Of a stretch of DNA of 10,324 nucleotides, positions 1-5,522 are shown in pieces. The notes below the pieces were generated by a model. It saw nothing but the letters and a program-made list of their open reading frames with translations, was not told the DNA's origin and did not search any database. Origin of the DNA: Peptococcaceae bacterium UBA3933. Its GTDB lineage: Bacteria > Bacillota > Peptococcia > Peptococcales > BICA1-8. The position numbers were made by a program, and so were the translations under genes. The DNA lies in NCBI GenBank assembly GCA_002385805.1, contig DGEF01000090.1:27093-37416 (forward strand), written 5' to 3'. How positions within the stretch are numbered: the stretch's first letter is position 1; each line of letters starts with the position of its first letter.

Positions 1-25
1 ACTAGCCACTAAATTTGGTGATGTT

Positions 26-307
26 ATGTTACCTTCAATTTTTTTTGGTTTTTTCTTGGGACTTGCTGTTAGTATTTTTACATATCATTTATCTCTGAGG
101 ATGGTAAAAAAGTATAAGCTGCATCCTGACGCTAAAAAAAATAAAAAAATTTATATTCCCATTTACTTAAAATATTTGCTAAACTTTATCTGTCTGTTTC
201 TTGTTCATAAAAACGTGCCCATGCTAATTGCTACTGCAATAGGTTTAACCATGACTAAAAATTATTTTATAATTAAATATACTTTAGGCAAGAAAGGGGT
301 GAGCTAA
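26..307 (+). CDS. atpI: ATP synthase subunit I (AtpI-like), possibly 5'-truncated by window edge
   Basis: Small membrane protein (93 residues from this ATG) directly upstream of atpB. Family knowledge: AtpI proteins help assemble the c-ring and have been linked to Mg2+ supply; they are not part of the finished enzyme. The sequence shows three hydrophobic segments at about residues 4-24, 45-62 and 65-84. A basic stretch (KKYKLHPDAKKNKK, from residue 28) lies between the first two. AtpI proteins are usually about 120 residues with four membrane segments, so this one is short. The frame stays open to the window edge, so the true start could lie upstream. However, GGTG at 17-20 is a fair ribosome site for the ATG at 26, and a TAA at 10-12 in another frame could end an upstream gene. 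The stop is 1 nt before the atpB start. The identity rests mostly on position and topology. Confidence 0.75.
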   Translation: MLPSIFFGFFLGLAVSIFTYHLSLRMVKKYKLHPDAKKNKKIYIPIYLKYLLNFICLFLVHKNVPMLIATAIGLTMTKNYFIIKYTLGKKGVS

Positions 308-308
308 C

Positions 309-1022
309 TTGTTTTTTCCTAAGGTTGCCTATGCTGCCGAAGGCGGTATGGAGGAAGGTGTCCAGGTTGTTTTTGAGTTATATGGCTTAGAAGTGACCAG
401 TGAAATTACCACCATGTGGGGTGTGATGTTGTTTTTAACCATCATTTCCTTTTTGGCCACCCGCAATTTACAGCGAATTCCTTCCGGGTTACAAAATATT
501 ATGGAGTTTGTGATTGAATCATTAATAAATTTCTTGGCAGGGATTATGGGCGAGGCTAGGGCTAAAAAGTACTTACCCGTATTAGCCAGTCTTTTTATTA
601 CAATTCTAATCTCGAACTATTCCGGGATATTACCCGGTGCGGGGCATACTCCTGGATTGAAGGCACCTACCAGTAACTGGAGTGTTACCCTGGGCTTGGC
701 CATTGTAGTCTTTTTGGCTGTTCAATTTTATGGCTTTCAAGCCAGAGGTCCTGGTTATTTAAAACACTTTTTTGAACCTCTGCCTTTTATGTTTCCTTTA
801 AATATTATTGAACAATTTACCAGGGTCTTATCTCTCTCCTTGCGTCTATTTGGTAACGTATACGGAGAAGAAATGGTGGTAGCAGGGCTATTTGCCTTAG
901 TGCCTTTATTTGTTCCTATTCCAATGCAAGCTTTAGGTTTACTATTTGGTTTTATCCAAGCCTTTGTGTTTACTTTATTAGCAGCAATTTATATTTCCGA
1001 AGCAACAGAAGTCCATCATTAA
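309..1022 (+). CDS. atpB: F-type ATP synthase subunit a
   Basis: Fo stator subunit a (237 residues), which forms the two ion half-channels against the c-ring. The essential arginine is R179 in SLSLRLFGN, followed by VYGEE, the standard signature of the fourth helix. Several strongly hydrophobic helices are visible at about residues 35-50, 90-108, 126-142, 172-200 and 205-230, with a short polar tail (SEATEVHH). The start is a TTG one base after the atpI stop, with AAGGGGTGA at 294-302 as ribosome site. The next in-frame ATG (348) would remove a leader-like FFPKVAYAAEGG and has a poorer ribosome site. The AYAA segment resembles a signal-peptidase site; whether it is cleaved is unknown. The stop is 100 nt before atpE, a longer gap than elsewhere in the Fo genes, and that gap is AT-rich. 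Confidence 0.97.
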   Translation: MFFPKVAYAAEGGMEEGVQVVFELYGLEVTSEITTMWGVMLFLTIISFLATRNLQRIPSGLQNIMEFVIESLINFLAGIMGEARAKKYLPVLASLFITILISNYSGILPGAGHTPGLKAPTSNWSVTLGLAIVVFLAVQFYGFQARGPGYLKHFFEPLPFMFPLNIIEQFTRVLSLSLRLFGNVYGEEMVVAGLFALVPLFVPIPMQALGLLFGFIQAFVFTLLAAIYISEATEVHH

Positions 1023-1122
1023 CCGGTTATTAAGAAACCATCTTTATTAATTAGCTATCTCCATAATATTATATTTTATAAAAATTTGTATTGTATGATT
1101 AGGGAGAAAGGAGGGAGACTTA

Positions 1123-1359
1123 GTGGATATCGGAGTTGGTTTACTTGGTTTGGCTGCTGCCCTTTCAATCGCTATTGCAACAATTGCACCTGCTTTAGCT
1201 CAAGGTAATGCGGCCGCAAGAGCTATGGAAGCTATCGCCCGCCAGCCAGAAGCTGCCGGTGAAATCCGTACTTCTTTAATTATTTCCTTAGCATTTATGG
1301 AAGCATTAACAATTTACGGCTTACTAATCGCATTCTTGATTTTAGGAAACATTGGTTAG
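1123..1359 (+). CDS. atpE: F-type ATP synthase subunit c (proteolipid)
   Basis: Hairpin of two membrane helices (78 residues) that oligomerises into the rotating c-ring. The cytoplasmic loop is the standard ARQPEA (39-44), and the ion-carrying carboxylate is E60 in SLAFMEALTIY. Q27 and Y65 lie 33 residues before and 5 residues after the carboxylate, as in Na+-type rings such as Ilyobacter tartaricus (Q32, E65, Y70). The serine that follows the glutamate there is alanine (A61) here, so the Na+ site looks incomplete and H+ coupling is more likely. The glycines usual in helix 1 are replaced by alanines (A17, A19, A22, A24, A26), and P23 is present as in Na+ rings. The start is GTG with a very strong AGGAGG at 1109-1114 and 8-nt spacing, fitting the high copy number of this subunit. 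A perfect hairpin follows the gene. Confidence 0.98.
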   Translation: MDIGVGLLGLAAALSIAIATIAPALAQGNAAARAMEAIARQPEAAGEIRTSLIISLAFMEALTIYGLLIAFLILGNIG

Positions 1360-1371
1360 TAAGGCGTGAGA

Positions 1372-1398
1372 AGGCGATTGGATTTTATCCAATCGCCT
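1372..1398 (+). promoter_or_regulatory. Perfect 12-bp hairpin in the atpE-atpF spacer
   Basis: AGGCGATTGGAT, a TTT loop, then ATCCAATCGCCT: a perfect 12-bp inverted repeat starting 13 nt after the atpE stop. No U-run follows (the next bases are CCATGATATT), and atpF follows with its own strong ribosome site, so a full terminator is unlikely. Inference: a 3' stabilising or partial-processing hairpin that raises the yield of atpE message relative to downstream genes, in line with the many c subunits needed per complex. Confidence 0.7.
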
Positions 1399-1439
1399 CC
1401 ATGATATTCCATGGCCGTTAGGAGAGGAGGTCAGTCCAA

Positions 1440-1925
1440 ATGAGTATTCATGTTGACACTATGATCCTGGCTATCATTAACTTTTTAGTATTGGTAGTCA
1501 TTTTAAATAAATTTCTTTATAAACCGATTACTAATATCCTTGATGAGCGAAAGAAAGAAGTAATGAGAAACCTGGATAGTGCTGAGGCCGCCAAAAAAGA
1601 AGCGGAAAAAGCCAAAGAAGAATATCTAAAACAACTGGAAAATGCCCGTAAAGAAGCCAATGAAATCATTTCTAAAGCTACTAAACTGGGCGAGGAAACC
1701 AAAAATGAAATAATCAGCGAAGCCAGAAATGAGGCGGCTAAAATAAGTGCCAAAGCCCAGGAAGAAATTCGCCTGGAAAAAAGCAAAGCCCTTAATGAGT
1801 TAAGGGATGAAGTTGCTACATTAGCCATTTTAGCTGCGGAAAAAATCGTAAGTAAGAACATAGATAAAAAAGATCATGAAAAAATGATTCAAGAATTTGT
1901 GAAAGAGGTAGGGGAGGCTAGGTGA
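1440..1925 (+). CDS. atpF: F-type ATP synthase subunit b
   Basis: Peripheral-stalk subunit b (161 residues). A single N-terminal membrane helix (about residues 7-25, ILAIINFLVLVVILNKFLY) precedes the family signature PITNILDERKKEV. A long, highly charged Ala/Glu/Lys coiled coil then runs nearly to the end and dimerises and connects to delta. Only one b-type gene is present, as usual for non-photosynthetic bacteria. The ATG at 1440 is preceded by a strong GGAGGT at 1426-1431. The stop overlaps the atpH start by four bases (GTGA at 1922-1925), implying translational coupling. Confidence 0.97.
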   Translation: MSIHVDTMILAIINFLVLVVILNKFLYKPITNILDERKKEVMRNLDSAEAAKKEAEKAKEEYLKQLENARKEANEIISKATKLGEETKNEIISEARNEAAKISAKAQEEIRLEKSKALNELRDEVATLAILAAEKIVSKNIDKKDHEKMIQEFVKEVGEAR

Positions 1926-2488
1926 AAAATAAAACAATTGCTAAACGGTATGCCCAGGCTCTTCATGAGATCGCTCAGGAAAGAAATGCCCTGGATTTAT
2001 TTGAAAAAGAACTCAACGACTTATTAGCCTCCATAAACTCTGATCAACATCTTAATCATCTTTGGTATAGTGAGAAAATCCTGACCGATGACAAAAAAGC
2101 TGCCATTAAAGAACTTTTCTCACAAAAATTGTCCGAAATAATAATTAATTTTCTGCGGGTATTAATCGATAAAAACCGGGAAGCTTTTTTGCCTGATATT
2201 TTTCAAGAGTATAAAAACTTAGCCGATGCTTCCAGAAACATCATTTACGCTCAAGTACGCACCGCTGCCGAATTAACCTCCAAAGATTATGATGCTTTAC
2301 AAAAAAAGCTTTCAGTTATGACCGGTAAAAACGTGCGTCTGGATGTAAAAGTTGACCCTTCTTTATTAGGGGGACTGGTTGTTAAAATCGGCGATAAAGT
2401 CATTGACGGCAGTGCGATTAAGCGTTTGGCTATCCTGAAAAAGAATTTAAAGAGCATACAGTTTTCTAAGTTAGGGGTGAGGGACTAG
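1922..2488 (+). CDS. atpH: F-type ATP synthase subunit delta (OSCP)
   Basis: Delta subunit (188 residues; family about 175-185), which links the top of the alpha3beta3 hexamer to the b stalk. An N-terminal helical domain begins TIAKRYAQALHEIA. The C-terminal signature DPSLLGGLVVKIGDKVIDGS lies at about residues 145-164 and is followed by AIKRL. The start is a GTG overlapping the atpF stop, with GGGGAGG at 1911-1917 as ribosome site. The TAG stop is immediately followed by the atpA ATG with no spacer, so atpF, atpH and atpA are translated as a tightly coupled set. The sequence is less conserved in the middle, as usual for this subunit. Confidence 0.96.
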   Translation: MKNKTIAKRYAQALHEIAQERNALDLFEKELNDLLASINSDQHLNHLWYSEKILTDDKKAAIKELFSQKLSEIIINFLRVLIDKNREAFLPDIFQEYKNLADASRNIIYAQVRTAAELTSKDYDALQKKLSVMTGKNVRLDVKVDPSLLGGLVVKIGDKVIDGSAIKRLAILKKNLKSIQFSKLGVRD

Positions 2489-4000
2489 ATGAGTATAAGA
2501 CCTGAAGAAATCAGTTCCATATTAAAAAAACAGATTGAAAATTACGAAGCCGCTCTGGAAGTTTCCAGTGTAGGTACCGTAATCGAAGTAGGGGACGGTA
2601 TCGCTCGGGTTTATGGTCTTTCAAATGCCATGGCTAACGAGATGTTGGAATTCCCTGGCGGTGTTTATGGTATTGCCTTAAACCTGGAAGAAGATAATAT
2701 AGGTTGTGTTATCTTAGGCCCCTATACACAAATCAAAGAAGGGGATGAAGTAAGAAGGACCGGCCGGATTGTAGAGGTACCGGTAGGCGAAGCTCTGATC
2801 GGAAGAGTAGTTAATGCCCTGGGTCAGCCTATTGATGGAAAAGGACCTATTGAAACTAATAAATTTAGACCCATAGAATCTCCGGCACCCGGTGTTATTT
2901 ACCGTAAGTCCGTACACCAACCTTTGCAAACAGGTTTAAAAGCTATTGACTCCATGGTGCCTATTGGAAGAGGTCAGCGTGAATTAATTATCGGCGACAG
3001 ACAGACCGGTAAAACAGCTTTGGCCATTGACACCATTATCAACCAAAAAGGCCAAAACGTTATCTGTATATATGTTGCTATCGGTCAGAAAGCTTCCACA
3101 GTTGCCGGTGTTGTGAATAAGCTGGAACAGTATGGAGCCATGGATTACACGATTGTAGTTGCAGCCACAGCTTCTGAACCTGCACCTATGCTTTATTTGG
3201 CACCCTATGCCGGTTGTGCCATGGGCGAAGAATTTATGTATAACGGTAAAGACGTATTGATTATTTATGATGATTTATCTAAACAAGCGGTGGCTTATCG
3301 GGAACTTTCCCTATTGTTAAGACGTCCACCCGGACGGGAAGCTTATCCTGGTGATGTATTCTATCTGCATTCTCGTCTACTGGAAAGAGCGGCTAAGCTT
3401 AGTGATGAGTTAGGCGGCGGTTCTCTGACTGCTCTACCTATTATTGAAACCCAGGCCGGTGACGTTTCCGCCTATATTCCTACTAACGTAATTTCTATCA
3501 CCGACGGTCAGATCTTCCTGGAATCCGACCTGTTTTACGCAGGTGTACGCCCTGCTATTAACGCCGGTATTTCCGTATCCCGGGTAGGGGGATCTGCTCA
3601 GATTAAAGCTATGAAAAAAGTAGCCGGATCACTTCGTTTAGACTTAGCTCAGTACCGGGAATTAGCTGCTTTTGCTCAGTTTGGTTCCGATCTGGACAAA
3701 GCTACCCAGGCTCGTTTAACTCGTGGGGAAAGAGTTGTAGAAGTATTAAAACAAGGACAGTATCAACCGATGCCTGTTGAAGAACAGGTGGCTATCATTT
3801 ACACGGTTACCAACGGATATCTTGACGATATTCCCGTAGAAAGTGTTTCCAAATTTGAAAGAGAATTTTTGAATTTCTTACGCAACTCAAGTCACAAAGA
3901 AATATTAACAACAATTAAAACCAGCGGCAATTTAGATGAAGCCACTGAAGAAAAACTGAAAAAGGCTATTTTAGAATTTAAGGAAACCTTCCGGGCTTAA
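2489..4000 (+). CDS. atpA: F-type ATP synthase subunit alpha
   Basis: Regulatory nucleotide-binding subunit of F1 (503 residues, normal length). The Walker A motif GDRQTGKT is at residues 169-176. The family signature PAINAGISVSRVGGSAQ begins at P355 and includes R365, the arginine finger that reaches into the beta catalytic site. The N-terminal beta-barrel (GTVIEVGDGIARVYGL, from about residue 29) and the C-terminal helical domain are complete. The ribosome site lies within the end of atpH (AGGGGTGAGG at 2474-2483). No frameshift or missing catalytic residue was seen. Confidence 0.99.
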   Translation: MSIRPEEISSILKKQIENYEAALEVSSVGTVIEVGDGIARVYGLSNAMANEMLEFPGGVYGIALNLEEDNIGCVILGPYTQIKEGDEVRRTGRIVEVPVGEALIGRVVNALGQPIDGKGPIETNKFRPIESPAPGVIYRKSVHQPLQTGLKAIDSMVPIGRGQRELIIGDRQTGKTALAIDTIINQKGQNVICIYVAIGQKASTVAGVVNKLEQYGAMDYTIVVAATASEPAPMLYLAPYAGCAMGEEFMYNGKDVLIIYDDLSKQAVAYRELSLLLRRPPGREAYPGDVFYLHSRLLERAAKLSDELGGGSLTALPIIETQAGDVSAYIPTNVISITDGQIFLESDLFYAGVRPAINAGISVSRVGGSAQIKAMKKVAGSLRLDLAQYRELAAFAQFGSDLDKATQARLTRGERVVEVLKQGQYQPMPVEEQVAIIYTVTNGYLDDIPVESVSKFEREFLNFLRNSSHKEILTTIKTSGNLDEATEEKLKKAILEFKETFRA

Positions 4001-4038
4001 TCCTGGAAAAGCCATAACCCTGAAGGTGGTGAAATAAT

Positions 4039-4899
4039 ATGGCCAGTGTAAGAGATATCAAAAGAAGAATACGAAGTATAAAAAATACTCAGCAGATCAC
4101 CAAAGCCATGGAAATGGTAGCTGCGGCAAAACTGAGACGTGTTCAAGACTCAGTAGGCCAGGCCAGACCTTATAAAGAAAAGATAAAAGAGGTTTTGTCT
4201 AGGATTGTAGCTTCCGGTGCTGATTTAAAAGAGCCACTGTTAGAAGTAAGAACTCCTAAAAAAATAGGTTATGTAGTAATAAGCGCTGAACGGGGATTAG
4301 CCGGTGGTTATAATGCCAATATCATTAAAAAAGCCGTAGTATCTATGGCTAAACATCGGGATTTAGAAATCGGAGTTATCCCTGTAGGCAAAAAAGGCCG
4401 TGATTTCTTTAGAAGAAGAGGTTATCCCATTGAGGCTGAATTTATAAATCTGCAAGATGTGCCTACTATTGAAGAGGCCAATAAAATAGCAGACTTTATT
4501 CGTAATTCCTATACAGAAGGTGTTTTTGATGAAGTTTATCTGGTTTATACCGAATTTATTAACACAATTCAGCATAAACCGGTAGTCAGTCGCATTCTCC
4601 CCATTGAAACGCCTTCAGAAGAAGAAACCGGCGAAGAATTAGATTATATCTTTGAGCCTTCACCGGAATTAGTTTTAAATAAAATACTTCCACTCTATCT
4701 TGCAAATCAGGTATTCAGTGCTCTCACTGAAGCCAAAGCCAGTGAACACGGAGCCCGGATGACAGCCATGGGTTCAGCTACTGACAACGCTGCGGAAATC
4801 ATTGACCAGCTGACCTTAAGCTACAACCGTGCTCGTCAAGACGCTATCACTCGTGAAATCACTGAAATCGTTAGCGGCGCAAACGCGCTAAAACAGTAG
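4039..4899 (+). CDS. atpG: F-type ATP synthase subunit gamma
   Basis: Central rotating shaft (286 residues). The N-terminal helix carries the standard RDIKRRIRSIKNTQQITKAM (residues 5-24). The C-terminal helix carries MTAMGSATDNAAEII and then the YNRARQDAITREITEIV signature, ending GANALKQ. Together these form the coiled coil inside the alpha3beta3 hexamer. The start is ATG with AAGGTGGTGA at 4022-4031. The protein ends at the usual place for the family. Its TAG stop, however, is the first three bases of a 7-bp repeat array, so the repeat-bearing insert abuts the last sense codon. Confidence 0.98.
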   Translation: MASVRDIKRRIRSIKNTQQITKAMEMVAAAKLRRVQDSVGQARPYKEKIKEVLSRIVASGADLKEPLLEVRTPKKIGYVVISAERGLAGGYNANIIKKAVVSMAKHRDLEIGVIPVGKKGRDFFRRRGYPIEAEFINLQDVPTIEEANKIADFIRNSYTEGVFDEVYLVYTEFINTIQHKPVVSRILPIETPSEEETGEELDYIFEPSPELVLNKILPLYLANQVFSALTEAKASEHGARMTAMGSATDNAAEIIDQLTLSYNRARQDAITREITEIVSGANALKQ

Positions 4900-4958
4900 T
4901 GACTGGTGACTAGTTACTAGTGACTAGTAATTAGTTGTTTATACTAGTTGTTAGTGAC
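4897..4958 (+). repeat. Left heptamer array (TAGTGAC type)
   Basis: Successive heptads from 4897 are TAGTGAC, TGGTGAC, TAGTTAC, TAGTGAC, TAGTAAT and TAGTTGT. After 6 bases (TTATAC) come TAGTTGT and TAGTGAC. Because the period is 7 and each unit begins TAG (often followed by TGA), stop codons occur in all three forward frames. The first TAG is the atpG stop. The array ends 27 nt before the ATG chosen for the four-helix-bundle gene. Confidence 0.85.
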
Positions 4959-4985
4959 TATAACCAGTTAATGAGGTTGATAAAT

Positions 4986-5363
4986 ATGGGGAGAGTTATT
5001 AACGATTTCGAAGATTTAATAGTTTGGCAGAAAGCTCATAAGTTAGTATTACAAATTTATGAGCTGACTAGAAATTTTCCCAAAAATGAGGAGTTTGGCC
5101 TGGTAATTCAATTGCGCCGCTCAGCAGCCTCTATTCCTTCGAATATTGCGGAAGGTGTAGGGTCAAATTCAAAGGTTAATTTTAAGAGGATGCTTTATAT
5201 AGCACGTGGCTCATTACTGGAAACAAGGTATCATTTAATTTTAGCTAGAGTTTTAAATTATATAAATAGAAGTGTTTATGAGGATTTAAAAAATAAATAC
5301 GATGAAGTCGGAAAAATGTTAAATTCCCTTATAAAATCATTGGATGAAGATAACTTCCGATGA
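4986..5363 (+). CDS. Four-helix-bundle protein, S23 / 23S rRNA intervening-sequence protein family
   Basis: A protein of 125 residues from this start, within the usual 115-130 of the family. Family hallmarks are FEDLIVWQKAHKL at residues 8-20, then FP..E.FGL at 31-39, QLRRSAASIPSNIAEG at 42-57 and an amphipathic GSLLETRYHL at 75-84. The family forms small, basic, pentameric helical bundles, known from intervening sequences in 23S rRNA genes and as relatives of the Avd accessory protein of diversity-generating retroelements; its molecular function is unsettled. ATG 4986 is chosen because TGAGGT at 4972-4977 gives correct ribosome-site spacing and the protein then starts like its relatives. A TTG at 4935 lies inside the repeat array and would add 17 atypical residues. 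It lies co-directionally inside the ATP synthase operon, which suggests an insertion rather than a role in the enzyme. Confidence 0.9.
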   Translation: MGRVINDFEDLIVWQKAHKLVLQIYELTRNFPKNEEFGLVIQLRRSAASIPSNIAEGVGSNSKVNFKRMLYIARGSLLETRYHLILARVLNYINRSVYEDLKNKYDEVGKMLNSLIKSLDEDNFR

Positions 5364-5369
5364 CGTGAC

Positions 5370-5417
5370 GGCAATGGTGTTTCTATGCTTTATCACCATT
5401 GCTATGGTGATTAGAAA
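5370..5417 (+). promoter_or_regulatory. Two mutually exclusive hairpins downstream of the four-helix-bundle gene
   Basis: Hairpin A pairs GCAATGGTG (5371-5379) with CACCATTGC (5394-5402). Hairpin B pairs ATCACCAT (5392-5399) with ATGGTGAT (5404-5411) around a TGCT loop, extended by TTTCTA (5380-5385) with TAGAAA (5412-5417) across a 6-nt bulge. Both use the CACCAT segment, so only one can form at a time. No U-run follows, so a standard intrinsic terminator is not supported. A regulatory role is inference. Confidence 0.6.
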
Positions 5418-5418
5418 T

Positions 5419-5450
5419 ACTAGTCACTAGTCACCAGTCACTAGTCACTA
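5419..5450 (+). repeat. Right heptamer array (ACTAGTC type, inverted relative to the left)
   Basis: Four tandem heptads, ACTAGTC, ACTAGTC, ACCAGTC and ACTAGTC, plus a partial ACTA. Read on the other strand this is the TAGTGAC/TGGTGAC array of the left side, including the same single variant unit. Bases 5426-5443 are the exact complement of 4897-4914. The spacer from here to atpD (5451-5522) is AT-rich and ends in the atpD ribosome site. Confidence 0.9.
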
Positions 5451-5522
5451 AAGACGCACTTTCCACAAAAAGAACTTAGTTACAAGTTAGTAAAGTACTA
5501 TCCACTAAAAGGAGGTATTAAC

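Larger units (their letters stand above)
4897..5450 (+). mobile_element. Putative IVS-like insertion unit: inverted heptamer arrays around a four-helix-bundle gene
   Basis: A 554-bp unit separates atpG from atpD. It has a left array of 7-bp repeats (TAGTGAC type), a four-helix-bundle gene, two overlapping hairpins, and a right array of the complementary heptamer (ACTAGTC). TAGTGACTGGTGACTAGT at 4897-4914 is perfectly complementary to 5426-5443. The match extends after one mismatch by a further 6 bases, so the transcript could fold with the gene in the loop. Known analogy: intervening sequences in bacterial 23S rRNA genes can carry a gene of this protein family within a long base-paired stem. 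Calling this a mobile unit is inference. No transposase and no clear target duplication were seen. Confidence 0.5.

Noticed and set aside
1023..1122. Internal promoter for atpE in the 100-nt atpB-atpE gap
   Set aside because: TATGAT at 1094-1099 is a fair -10 box, but no -35 match is found about 17 nt upstream. The region is simply AT-rich.
1517..1861. Antisense reading frame across atpF
   Set aside because: It mirrors the Ala/Glu/Lys-rich coiled-coil codons of atpF, has no ribosome site and gives a low-complexity Ser/Ala/Leu protein. The antisense frames over atpA, atpG and atpD, and the plus-strand frames over the DUF4127 gene, were rejected for similar reasons.
4935..4985. TTG start for the four-helix-bundle protein
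   Set aside because: It lies inside the heptamer array, has no ribosome site, and adds residues not typical of the family. ATG 4986 has a well-spaced TGAGGT.
4986..5363. Diversity-generating retroelement accessory protein (Avd)
   Set aside because: The fold family is related, but no reverse transcriptase, template repeat or variable repeat is present in the window, and the motif set fits the intervening-sequence branch.
4897..5450. Transposase-type insertion sequence
   Set aside because: The only gene lacks transposase motifs, and no target-site duplication could be recognised outside the heptamer arrays.
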